Part shown: piece after piece, positions 1 through 9,000 of the stretch
Position numbering within the stretch: position 1 is the stretch's first letter
Layout of the letters: each line of letters opens with the position of its first letter
Origin: a virus
IMG/VR virus record: IMGVR_UViG_3300035698_007153
Span: 1-33,847 of that record
DNA length: 33,847 nucleotides
Reading direction: 5' to 3' (one strand)
The notes under the pieces: generated by a model
Databases searched by the model: none
Told to the model about the DNA's origin: nothing
Seen by the model: only the letters and a program-made list of their open reading frames with translations
Program-made: the position numbers and the translations under genes

Positions 1-1
1 C

Positions 2-1081
2 CAGGGTGTGAAGGGAGATGCAGGTGACCAAGGAGAAACAGGTTTACAAGGCGCTGCAGGTTCTCAGGGTGACCAAGGTGAAACCGGAGCCGGTATACAG
101 GGTACCACTGGCTTGGACGGTGCTAAGGGCGATCAAGGAGATCAAGGTGAGACCGGGTCTCAGGGCATACAAGGCACGCAAGGCGACCAAGGTGAGACAG
201 GATTAGCCGGTGCTCAGGGCCTAACTGGAGCCCAAGGTATTCAAGGGACTCAAGGCGACCAGGGTGATACAGGATTGCAAGGATCCCAAGGCACACAGGG
301 TGATACCGGTGTCCAGGGGATCCAAGGAGATAAGGGAGACCAGGGTGATCAGGGTGAGACTGGAGCAGAAGGCACCCAAGGTACTCAGGGAGATCAAGGT
401 GAAACAGGGGCTGAGGGTACACAAGGTATCCAAGGCGATCAGGGAGAGACCGGGGCCGAAGGGACAGTAGGAGCTCAAGGAGACCAGGGTGACACAGGAC
501 TTGGTGGAGTCACGGGGCCTTACACGATTGATCGTGGGTCAGCATTCCCGGGCAGCCCGAATGACATGGACACGTTCTATGACAACGAGGACGAAGCACT
601 CTATGTCTACGACGGTACCGCCCAGGCTTGGGTCCAGGTATCAGCAGCAGCTTGGCAGGGTGAGACCGGTCAGGTAGGGGCTCAAGGAGACCAAGGTGAT
701 ACTGGCTCACAAGGCGAGACCGGTGTTGGCCCACAGGGAGACCAAGGTGCCACTGGTATTGATGGTACCAGCGTGGATTCATATACCGGGCACATCGAGG
801 TAGGTAAGGATCAGACTATCACTATCGATCAGTATGCAGCCACGGCTTATACGATCAATTCACTGGCTATCAAGACTACGTCAGGTACGATTACGGTGGC
901 CATCAAGATTGATGGTACGGATGTTACGAGTCTATCGGCTGTGTCTGTCACTGACTCAGAGTCTGTGACCAGTGCTACTGGGGCTAATTCAGTATCGGCA
1001 GGTAACACCGTGACGTTCGTGTCCAGTTCGAATAGTGCCGCTCAGAACATTTCCTTCACCCTGGCAATCACGAGGGCATAA
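2..1081 (+). CDS. Collagen-like tail fibre protein, C-terminal part (runs off the left end)
   Basis: The frame is open to the first base, so the start lies outside the window; the first in-window start-like codon (GTG at 8) is simply inside the repeat. About 170 residues of Gly-X-Y triplets rich in GDQ, GET, GAQ and GIQ, with almost no proline, form a predicted triple-helical stalk. It is interrupted near residues 175-217 by a small globular insert (motifs AFPGSPND and LYVYDG), followed by a short second collagen stretch. The last roughly 95 residues are a Ser/Thr-rich beta-sandwich-like tip of a kind common at the end of phage fibres. It probably trimerises into a tail fibre or appendage for host contact (inference from collagen-like phage fibres). 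The stop TAA overlaps the next ATG by one base, so the two are probably co-translated. It is in compatible frame with the collagen gene at the right end of the window and is probably the same gene. Confidence 0.85.
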   Translation, partial: QGVKGDAGDQGETGLQGAAGSQGDQGETGAGIQGTTGLDGAKGDQGDQGETGSQGIQGTQGDQGETGLAGAQGLTGAQGIQGTQGDQGDTGLQGSQGTQGDTGVQGIQGDKGDQGDQGETGAEGTQGTQGDQGETGAEGTQGIQGDQGETGAEGTVGAQGDQGDTGLGGVTGPYTIDRGSAFPGSPNDMDTFYDNEDEALYVYDGTAQAWVQVSAAAWQGETGQVGAQGDQGDTGSQGETGVGPQGDQGATGIDGTSVDSYTGHIEVGKDQTITIDQYAATAYTINSLAIKTTSGTITVAIKIDGTDVTSLSAVSVTDSESVTSATGANSVSAGNTVTFVSSSNSAAQNISFTLAITRA

Positions 1082-1764
1082 TGGGAAATGTACTGATACA
1101 GCAAAACACTAATCCAACGATCTCGAATCTCAACAACTGGTACAAGTGTGATGAGGGGTCAGGGACAGATCTGGTTGATTCCTCAGGGAACGGGTATGGC
1201 TTGACACACTTCGGTTCATACGACTCAGGAGGCCCTAATGGAATACAGGGTAGCCTGTCTCCGACAGGCACTGGTGCCGTATTGATTGACTCAGCCGGGA
1301 ATATGAAGCTGCTTACAGGTGACTTCTCATTCGCATGTTGGATTCAGAAGGATTCAGCAGTCCCGACAGGACCAGTAGTGTCCAGGTCAAAGAACGTTGG
1401 TGGCTCAGATTATGCTGGGTACTACCTTGCTTTTGCTGCTGCCAACTGGACCCTTTACTTGGGTAGAGATACTTCTGGGTTTGAGTCAGTTACAAATACG
1501 CACGGTATTAGCACTGACGGTGGCTGGTACCATATAGCTGTAACATGGGACCTGAGTGAGAAGGAAGCCAAGTTCTACTTGAATGGCGTGTACCGAAACA
1601 ACGATGACACTACTGCATCATTCAGGGCAGAAGAGTCCGATACTTTCATAGTAGGAGACACTGGATCATTAGCACCTTTCACAGGCAACATGTGTGATAT
1701 GAGAGTTTATAAGAAGCTCTTGACAGCAGGCGAAGTACTATCAATTTACAGATACTTAGGGTGA
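1081..1764 (+). CDS. LamG/concanavalin A-fold lectin-like phage surface protein (copy 1)
   Basis: This 227-residue protein has the LamG-like pattern: an N-terminal NNWYKCDEGSG followed by a DSSGNG turn, a central FSFACWIQ strand, a GGWYHIAVTWD strand near residue 150, and the C-terminal FTGNMCDMRVYKKLLTAGEV, which matches the usual G-x-hydrophobic-D-x-R-hydrophobic-Y-x-x-x-L-T-x-x-E ending of the family. LamG-fold modules bind carbohydrate or protein ligands, so a host-surface adhesin or fibre-associated role is inferred. No catalytic residues are recognisable. It starts on the last base of the preceding collagen gene's stop codon, which suggests coupled translation and a partnership between stalk and lectin head. 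A second such protein occurs at 3157. Confidence 0.75.
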   Translation: MGNVLIQQNTNPTISNLNNWYKCDEGSGTDLVDSSGNGYGLTHFGSYDSGGPNGIQGSLSPTGTGAVLIDSAGNMKLLTGDFSFACWIQKDSAVPTGPVVSRSKNVGGSDYAGYYLAFAAANWTLYLGRDTSGFESVTNTHGISTDGGWYHIAVTWDLSEKEAKFYLNGVYRNNDDTTASFRAEESDTFIVGDTGSLAPFTGNMCDMRVYKKLLTAGEVLSIYRYLG

Positions 1765-1772
1765 GGTAAACA

Positions 1773-3146
1773 ATGGCATTTCCTACCAGTCCATCAGATG
1801 GACAGAGATACACGACCAGCCTGGGTACTGTTTATGAGTACGTAGACGCTGATGTCAAATGGACACTTGCTACCACAGAGCTCGGGGTTACCGGGGCCCA
1901 AGGTGCCACAGGCACACAAGGCAATACAGGAGCCCAGGGAATCCAAGGTACACAGGGAGATACTGGTTCACAAGGAGAGACCGGGTCACAGGGTTACACA
2001 GGTGCCGAGGGTGATGTAGGGGAGACTGGAATCCAAGGTGATCAAGGAGATACCGGGTTACAAGGAGTCACAGGAATATCACCCCAGGGTTTAGAGCTGT
2101 TTTGGCATGATGTCTCAGACCCTGACATTGCTGACTATCAGAAATGGCGGAGGACTGAGCCGACAGGTACGGAGAAGACTGTCACGGCAACAGGCAAGAA
2201 CTCAGATGGTGAGATCCCATTTACTGATACATTTGAGTGGGTAACCTCAGTAGGCTCTCCCGGTATACAGGAGATCCCAGTAGGGTTGTGGGAAGCACAC
2301 ATCTACGCCAAGGTAGATAACGGCACTGGTGATTCGAATATTGTCTGGAAGATGTATAAACGGAATCTTGCCGGTTCTGAAACTGAGTTGTTTACCTATA
2401 CATCTGCTGACATCGATAATCTCACCGTGCAAATGGTGGGCATGTGGATGGTACAGTCTACCTCTATACCACTGTTAGCTACTGATAGGCTCGTGATCAA
2501 AGCATACTTCCAGACCACTCGTAGTTCTGATGTCACGTGTACGTTCTATTATGATGGTGCTGTTAATGCATCGCATGTGCATACCCCTATTACAGTTGGT
2601 GCTGAGGGCCAGGACGGGGCCCAAGGTGAGACTGGCTTGGTTGGGGCCCAAGGAGACACTGGGGTTGATGGTATCCAAGGTGATACAGGAGCAGGTATCC
2701 AAGGGGATACTGGGCTACAAGGGGCTGATGGGTCTGACGGCAGCCAAGGAGAGACTGGTGCCGAGGGAGCAGATGGATCCGCAGGTGACCAAGGAGAGAC
2801 CGGTGTTGATGGAGGTCAGGAGGATCCAGTAGAGTTCACAGAGTACAATATCGGGAACTCAGGATCATCCAAGCAGGTTGAGCTGTTCCGGGGCCAGAAG
2901 CAGAAGGTTGCTGTGTCAGAGAACACCACACTCTATGCCGGGGCAACTGGTGTTAGTGGGGCTGGCACGTACACATTGAAAGTCACTTATTCAGGTGCCT
3001 ACACTGTTGGTTGGACTGGCATAAACTGGCCTGGCGGGGAAGAGCCTTATTGGAGTGAGGCAAGCGGTGCAACTGATGTTGCTACGATCTATTTCGATGG
3101 AACCAATTACTACGGCCAAGCAGGCACTGGGTATGCTATCCCGTAA
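1773..3146 (+). CDS. Collagen-like tail fibre protein (second copy)
   Basis: This 457-residue protein is complete. Residues 1-37 are a small beta module (FPTSPSDGQRY, VYEYVDADVKW) related to the insert in the preceding collagen protein. Then come about 65 residues of Gly-X-Y repeat (GAQ, GDT, GET), a globular beta-rich domain near residues 105-270, a second collagen stretch near 272-345 (interrupted once as GAGIQGDTG), and a C-terminal beta domain near 350-457 with the INWPGGEEPYW motif and a final YYGQAGTGY. The architecture is typical of multi-domain phage fibres with collagen-like shafts. The ATG lies 8 bases after the LamG stop, with GAGGT upstream. It is followed 10 bases later by another LamG protein, so the stalk/lectin pair is repeated. 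Confidence 0.85.
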   Translation: MAFPTSPSDGQRYTTSLGTVYEYVDADVKWTLATTELGVTGAQGATGTQGNTGAQGIQGTQGDTGSQGETGSQGYTGAEGDVGETGIQGDQGDTGLQGVTGISPQGLELFWHDVSDPDIADYQKWRRTEPTGTEKTVTATGKNSDGEIPFTDTFEWVTSVGSPGIQEIPVGLWEAHIYAKVDNGTGDSNIVWKMYKRNLAGSETELFTYTSADIDNLTVQMVGMWMVQSTSIPLLATDRLVIKAYFQTTRSSDVTCTFYYDGAVNASHVHTPITVGAEGQDGAQGETGLVGAQGDTGVDGIQGDTGAGIQGDTGLQGADGSDGSQGETGAEGADGSAGDQGETGVDGGQEDPVEFTEYNIGNSGSSKQVELFRGQKQKVAVSENTTLYAGATGVSGAGTYTLKVTYSGAYTVGWTGINWPGGEEPYWSEASGATDVATIYFDGTNYYGQAGTGYAIP

Positions 3147-3156
3147 GGAGATATAG

Positions 3157-3870
3157 ATGGCTGGTTTTCCTATACCAGATATTCACTGGAAGTTCAATAG
3201 CAACGGGACTAATGATGGTTCCGGAGGGTCATCATACAACATGACCCTTGCTGGTGGTGCTGGGTACAGTTCTGACAGGATAGAAGGACCTAAGTCAGGT
3301 GATTTTGGAGGCGGTTTAACTACCGGTGAATACGGGTACACGTCGAGTAGCCCGATAGTTACCAACCAAGCGTTCACTGTTGGTTTTTGGGCCAAGCCTT
3401 CTGCTTATGGGTGGGCCGGTTGCTCAGTGAATTTCGGAGGAAACACAGCGAGCACAACCCACCTTTTGAAGGTAGGGGCTGACAACGGTGGAGCTTTTGC
3501 GCTTAATGTGCCAGGAAACACTTCAATTAGAGCAACCGGGTGTACCTTCATAGCAAATAAATGGCATTTCTACTGTGCTATATACAAGGGCACGTGGGAC
3601 ACTACTACTGGGTCTAACACTATGAGGGCTTTTCGCGATAGGACAGAGGCCTCAGGGTACACGCAAGAAGGTACTCTAAACCCATTCAATCTTAGCAGCA
3701 CTATCTCAATTGGGAGAGTGTATCTCGGTTGGGTGGGATCTTGGTACTACAATGGTGCTGGGTTTATGGATGAGGTCATGGTATGGGACAATGTACAATT
3801 GACAGAGGCCCAGGTAATGGCTGTCTATGATTTCACTGCCCCTAAGTTCGGGATAGGGAGTTACGCATGA
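3157..3870 (+). CDS. LamG/concanavalin A-fold lectin-like phage surface protein (copy 2)
   Basis: This 237-residue protein shares the LamG layout of the protein at 1081 but is strongly diverged. It has an N-terminal IHWKFNSNGTNDGSGG, an internal AFTVGFWAKP strand near residue 73, a KWHFYCAIYKG strand near 143, and the closing FMDEVMVWDNVQLTEAQVMAVYDF, which is the family's terminal signature. The ATG is preceded by a strong Shine-Dalgarno AAGGAGATATAG just after the collagen stop. Role inferred: ligand-binding or decorating head of the fibre encoded immediately upstream. The stop overlaps the next gene start as ATGA. It is not an obvious enzyme. Confidence 0.75.
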   Translation: MAGFPIPDIHWKFNSNGTNDGSGGSSYNMTLAGGAGYSSDRIEGPKSGDFGGGLTTGEYGYTSSSPIVTNQAFTVGFWAKPSAYGWAGCSVNFGGNTASTTHLLKVGADNGGAFALNVPGNTSIRATGCTFIANKWHFYCAIYKGTWDTTTGSNTMRAFRDRTEASGYTQEGTLNPFNLSSTISIGRVYLGWVGSWYYNGAGFMDEVMVWDNVQLTEAQVMAVYDFTAPKFGIGSYA

Positions 3871-4109
3871 TAATGCCAGTAGCCGACAACTCAGATTTCG
3901 ATGCCATCTACGAGCAGTACAAGGATGAGGATGAGATCATCTTAGCACTGGCCCCGAGGCTTGATGGTGCTGACGCCTTGGAGATCGAGAAGAAGTGTGA
4001 GAAGTACAAGGTCAAGATGACCAAGAAGCCTAAGGGAGACAAAAGCGTGGTCTATCCGGCTGAGCAATACATCCAGATCATCCTGAAATCGAAGGAGAAG
4101 GTGAAATGA
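3867..4109 (+). CDS. Small charged protein of unknown function
   Basis: This 80-residue protein is not recognised. It is hydrophilic and highly charged: an acidic first half (DNSDFDAIYEQYKDEDEI) and a basic second half (KKCEKYKVKMTKKPKGDK), predicted mostly helical. The start at 3867 overlaps the preceding TGA as ATGA; an alternative ATG lies two codons downstream at 3873. It is followed with another ATGA overlap by a cysteine-rich microprotein, so three genes are translationally chained. Its position between fibre genes could mean a fibre-assembly helper, but that is only a guess from context. Confidence 0.6.
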   Translation: MIMPVADNSDFDAIYEQYKDEDEIILALAPRLDGADALEIEKKCEKYKVKMTKKPKGDKSVVYPAEQYIQIILKSKEKVK

Positions 4110-4246
4110 CAGGGCATACTCACTACCGCAAGACTTGCAGGATATGCAAAGCTGAGATCGAGAAATGCGACTGCGTGACTGACATGCATGAGCCGAGATT
4201 CGGTGTCTGTGAAGAGTGCAAAAAGGAATCCAATAGCCCTTCCTGA
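4106..4246 (+). CDS. Cysteine-rich microprotein with two CxxC knuckles (putative zinc ribbon)
   Basis: This 46-residue ORF starts with ATG overlapping the upstream TGA (ATGA) and has an AAGGAG Shine-Dalgarno about 10 bases before it. It contains CRIC at residues 11-14, a CDC pair at 21-23 and CEEC at 35-38. That spacing (CxxC, about 20 residues, CxxC) is characteristic of zinc-ribbon or rubredoxin-knuckle folds. Histidines at 4, 6 and 28 could also take part. It may bind zinc; target and role are unknown. Real-gene status rests on the overlap, the Shine-Dalgarno and the regular Cys spacing. Confidence 0.6.
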   Translation: MTGHTHYRKTCRICKAEIEKCDCVTDMHEPRFGVCEECKKESNSPS

Positions 4247-4252
4247 TGGGCA

Positions 4253-4272
4253 AGATAAGATACAGATAAGAT
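4253..4272 (+). repeat. Two 9-bp direct repeats, AGATAAGAT, 11-bp period
   Basis: AGATAAGAT occurs at 4253-4261 and again at 4264-4272, one helical turn apart, in the 66-base gap between the microprotein and the Ig-domain gene. The gap otherwise holds only the Shine-Dalgarno AAGGGAGA before the ATG at 4313. It could be a weak binding site or chance. Confidence 0.35.
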
Positions 4273-4312
4273 GAACTGACAGGGCAAATCATTTTATCAA
4301 GGGAGACAGACG

Positions 4313-6049
4313 ATGGCAGTAACGTATAAAGACAGGGTCGAAGAGCAGACGAGATCTGCTTCGATATACCGCGCTCACCGGTATGCATACCATGATGGCA
4401 ACAACCGCTTCATAGTGGGGACTCAAACCCCCCTATATGCCAAAGAGTCATACTCGTGGAACGGTTCCTCCTTCGATTTCGAAGGAGGGATCACAGGGTC
4501 CATAACACAGATTGACGGGGATGTTTCGAGGGTTTACGGAGCAGGCACTGCTGATCCTTATGACGTGTCACTCGGTTACACAGGGTCTGTGTTCAAAGCA
4601 TACACCATCGGCCCTGGTGGGTTTGGTCTACAAGACCTTATCGATTACAACCCACAAGGCACGACAACAGATGTATCTGTTGGCCCATTAACAGGCGCTC
4701 ACCAATCAATCTTCGCATCATCGAACGATGGTAGCGGACCCGGTGCTGACGTAGTAGTCAACTACTTGCGTTTTGATGGTACAAATCTTCATTATGATGG
4801 AGCCATGGCAGGGCTTACTGGCTCATCTACATCAGCAGCATCGGACTCCATCTACTGGTTGAACGGGTACGCTATTCAGCTCAACGAGGAAAGAGCATTC
4901 ATAATGTCTTGGGATGGGTCATCCCTAACCTTGTTGGATGCCTTCACTGGGACCAGCGTTATCAGTTCATCAGCTGGTATATGTGACGTAGTGTACCTGG
5001 GCGGGTACTACTACTTTTTGAATGAGTACGGCAAGATAATAGTGATGTCATTTGATGGATCGAACTGGTCATTCGAAACCTCAGTACAATCAGCCACGCC
5101 AATAACCAATTCAGTTGACTGCTCAATAACCACTGACGGTACCTATATCATAGCAGCTAATCCGGCTATGGTGTCGGGTGGCAGCATAGAGATATGGCAG
5201 CCTTCCGGGAACACACTCAAACTCAGACGGTTTCTTACCAACACAGGTTTGCCAGCATCCAATAACGCCAATCTCGTCAGAGCTAAGAGTGATGGCAGGA
5301 TCTTCTTTGTTCGTGATACGACACCTGATGAAGTGGCTACTTTCGAGAGGTCTGACTACTCACGAATAGTTGATGGCCCTCAGGACCAGGATATATACGC
5401 GGGAGACACAGCAACCTTTGAGAGCAGCGTTACCGGAACAGCAGGTCCTACTGGTCCTGCATCATTCGTCTACCAATGGTATCAGATTGATGCTGGGACC
5501 ACAGGGAGCCTCTCAGGGGATACTGGGATTTCATACACCACCCCAATCAGAACATTGCCAGACGATGGCGATGGGTACTTCATCGGGGTGTCTGAGTATG
5601 GTGATGATGTCGAAGAGTACAGTGCCATAGCAGATCTCGGAGTATCCTCTGCTTTTGGGATAATCTCACAACCGCAGTCATCAACATATCTATCAGGTAA
5701 CGACGCAGAATTCGATGTTGGTGCCACCGGGTACGGTCTTACTTATCAGTGGTACAAGGTTGAGGCCGATACTGGGGCTACTGGGGCTATCTCAGGGGCC
5801 ACTGGTGCTGATCTAACAATACCATCTGTCGGTGCGTCTGATGATGGGGATGGGTACTTCATTACGGTAGCAGAGCCTGGTAACCCAAGCTCTCCTTTGT
5901 ACTCTGATCTTGCTACGCTATCAGTGGCAGACATCAGCGGGCTCACGGGTCCGGTTGATCAGTACTACTACAACGGGAACACGGTGACATTCGATGTGGC
6001 TGGATTCGATGAGAGTGGTCTTACTTTCCAGTGGCAGAAAGAGGATTAG
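4313..6049 (+). CDS. Beta-propeller-like and Ig-like domain tail protein ending inside an Ig domain
   Basis: This is a 578-residue protein. Residues 1 to about 345 contain recurring blade-like motifs (SWNGSSFDFE, RFDGTNLHYDG, SWDGSSLTLLD, SFDGSNWSFET), suggesting a beta-propeller. Residues about 352-444 and 446-537 are two Ig-like domains with the YQWYQI and YQWYKV core strands and a DDGDGYFI strand. A third begins at about 538 but stops at FQWQKED, right after its first core Trp strand. The missing second half of that domain is encoded at the start of the next gene, in the -1 frame. Ig-like domains on phage tails and capsids are known as weak carbohydrate-binding accessories, often added by frameshift. 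The ATG at 4313 has AAGGGAGA upstream. It is probably a tail-tip adhesin, joined to or partnered with the hub gene. Confidence 0.75.
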   Translation: MAVTYKDRVEEQTRSASIYRAHRYAYHDGNNRFIVGTQTPLYAKESYSWNGSSFDFEGGITGSITQIDGDVSRVYGAGTADPYDVSLGYTGSVFKAYTIGPGGFGLQDLIDYNPQGTTTDVSVGPLTGAHQSIFASSNDGSGPGADVVVNYLRFDGTNLHYDGAMAGLTGSSTSAASDSIYWLNGYAIQLNEERAFIMSWDGSSLTLLDAFTGTSVISSSAGICDVVYLGGYYYFLNEYGKIIVMSFDGSNWSFETSVQSATPITNSVDCSITTDGTYIIAANPAMVSGGSIEIWQPSGNTLKLRRFLTNTGLPASNNANLVRAKSDGRIFFVRDTTPDEVATFERSDYSRIVDGPQDQDIYAGDTATFESSVTGTAGPTGPASFVYQWYQIDAGTTGSLSGDTGISYTTPIRTLPDDGDGYFIGVSEYGDDVEEYSAIADLGVSSAFGIISQPQSSTYLSGNDAEFDVGATGYGLTYQWYKVEADTGATGAISGATGADLTIPSVGASDDGDGYFITVAEPGNPSSPLYSDLATLSVADISGLTGPVDQYYYNGNTVTFDVAGFDESGLTFQWQKED

Positions 6050-6051
6050 AT

Positions 6052-9000
6052 ATGTCTTGGAGTGATATAGTCGGAGCAGTATCATCGTCGTACACCACGG
6101 CTGCTTTGAGCATAGCCGACAACCTGTCTAAGTACCGGTTGGCCATCACTGATGGGTCTGGGAATGTCACCTACACGTCGGGTGCTTACGCCCTTCTACG
6201 CAAGCCGAATATCAGGTACGCTGTGGTGATAGAGACTGACTCTACTGTCACAGATGCAGACCGTGGAATCGAGGACGGGACGTTCCGGTTAATCACTGAT
6301 CGTCCTGGATGGGACGGTACTGGTCCTGATTACCCTCAATGGGAAGACAGCACCCAGAATACCGAGAAGTGGCATGAGGGGGTCCTCTCGAAGAAGAGCA
6401 TTGGTAAGATCACCAGACAGATTGATTTGACGGTATCCGGGGACTATGGGACTTTGCAGGGTACGACTGTGAGTCTCATGTCGGATATGGTAGCCGGGTC
6501 AACGAACCCGTTCTGGTTGTTCCTATCAGACTATGATATCTTCCTTGGCAACCGGCAGATGAAAATCTACGCTGTCATCAACGATACCTTCTACGACGTG
6601 TGGAGGGGTGTCATAGCTGACATCCAATGGACAGAGACCACGTTTGTCATTAAGGGAGCATCTGATCACAGGAAGATCCACAAAGATATCCCGCCTAATG
6701 TTGTAACGAAGACTAACTACGGCGATGCTGCTGATTCATCACAGTCTGACACTGTCCCAATTGCCATTGGAGAGGTGCCTTACGCTGCTTCTATTTTCAC
6801 AGAGGAAAGACCTGTATTTGAGAATCTAAGCAGAGCCAGGATATCTGAGAAAGAAGTCACGATAGCTGGCGGAGCTTCATATGTAGCAAGTGCCTCAGAG
6901 CTGGTAGGAACTTATCTGTGGCCACCAAAGCTTGGCCTGTGGACGCGAGGTAAGACGTTTGCGGCTAATCATTTCTCCGGGAAATACCTTTTTGTAAGCA
7001 CTAATGCAGAGGAGCTATCTGACAATCCTTCTGAGAATCTCGTTTACAAAATAGTGTATAGTCAACCTACAACAACTGTGTCCGGGAGAGAGATCACATA
7101 TCTATATCTTGCAACACCGTTGTACACCACAGATGAGATAGTAAGTGGTGCTGACTTCGACACTAAGTATTCGGTTCTCGCTCCTGCTGACACGAAGGAT
7201 GTGTGGTGGTTCAGAGTGTCCGGTATAGACATATCGTACAAGTTTTCAGATAAAGCGATATCATCATTCACACTTGATGATCAGAACAGACCAAGACTGA
7301 TGCAGTATCCTGGGGCAGGGGCACAGAGTTTCGTGAGTATTTCTGACATTGTTTCAGTTGCTAATATTGCAACTGGGTCAGCAACGATAATTCTACCCAC
7401 ACTCCTTGAGGGTAACATAGTGTCTCAGCACTACATCACCCCGATAACGACCATGAGTAACCCTGAGATAGGTAATGTATTCAATCCATCATCGAGCTTT
7501 GCATTCGGTAGATTGTCAGATAAAAATAGGGCAACAAAAATCGAGTGGAAAACAACGATAGCAGGGTTACAGCACGACTTCGGTGGGACCATAGACTGGC
7601 CAGCAGGGTTTGATCCTGCTGACTATGATAGGCTCTTCTTCTGCTGGGACATCAGGGACTACACCGGAAACTTGAGGAACTCATACGAAGTGCTGTTCAG
7701 GCTGCAGGACATATATGGTACTCTGATCGTAGAGGATGCAACAACAATACCTCTGCAGACTGAGCTTGCGTGGACCAATCTAAACACGCTACCTAATGAG
7801 TACTATGCAGCAGGAAACGCCAACAGTGAGAACTCTATCTTCGGTATAGCTGACTTCCATACCCCCGGCCAGGCTGTCAGGACTGTTGTCAAGATCCCTG
7901 ACTCAGTAACATCTGCGTTCCAGAACGCCGGGGCTATGTACTTCCTTAACTACACGTTCCAGGTTACGAATGACACACCGTTCAAGGCCTTCTTCGACAT
8001 CAAACAGTTCGGGATAGTAGGTGAGAAGATCACGCAGGTAACTGATGATCCAATTTATGCATCTATACTCGGTGAAAAGGTAGGCGGGGTGGACACAAAC
8101 ACGCTGCCGTATGCTTACAAACTTATCCTTGAGACGTATGATAAGATCCCTACTGCAGACATAGACTACGGCAACCTGTTTACTAAGAGGGATGACTGGT
8201 GTGTAGGGCGTCAGCTTACCCAAAGGAAGTCATCGTACGACTACCTCAAAGAGCTGTCACAGCAATCCTACGTGGCTATGTTCTCATCCAGGGGCAGGCG
8301 TAGTGACCACACTGAAAGCAAGCTCAGATTGACAGCGTTCAGGGACGATGAGACCTCGATAGCGACACACGATGCAAGTGTGATTTTGAGGGACACGTAC
8401 ACCAAAACTAAGCAGACCCCGGTTAACAAGATCTACAATGATTTCGAGGTGCTATACTCATGGAACCCGGCATCCAACAAGTATGATCGAGGATTTGTGG
8501 TTACCAATATTGACCAGGATGCATTCCCGGTATCAACTCTTGATACGAACGGTGATGGTATCATGGATTGGCAGGATTACTTCGGGGGCCTGGACGCTAC
8601 ATCGTACGCTGATGCAAAGTACCAGTGGGACCTGTGCCACGAGGCATGGACCAGGGTGAATGCTATCCAGGAGTTGCCTACTACCCTTTCGAAGTGCCCT
8701 TGGTACATTGACAGGAAGCTATTCGACCCAACTGCCACTGAAGGGCTCGGGGTTGATTCGAGTGCTTACAAGTACCTTGAGAACCTGATAATATGGGCCA
8801 CACAGAGGAAATACATCGCAAGCTATAGCCTACCAATGACAGAGACTCATGTGGTTCTGGAGTTGGCTGATAGGGTCACAGTCAAGGACGCTATCCAGAC
8901 GAATAACACCGAACGTGACGGCTGGTTAACCAAGATTGTTCTTGAGCCAATAAAGGATATCATATCTGTAGAGACTATGATGGACCCACTCGACCCAGTC

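Noticed and set aside
123-478. Leu/Pro- and Leu/Ser-rich leftward ORFs opposite the collagen repeats
   Set aside because: They are complementary-strand images of Gly-X-Y codons, with low-complexity composition and no Shine-Dalgarno.
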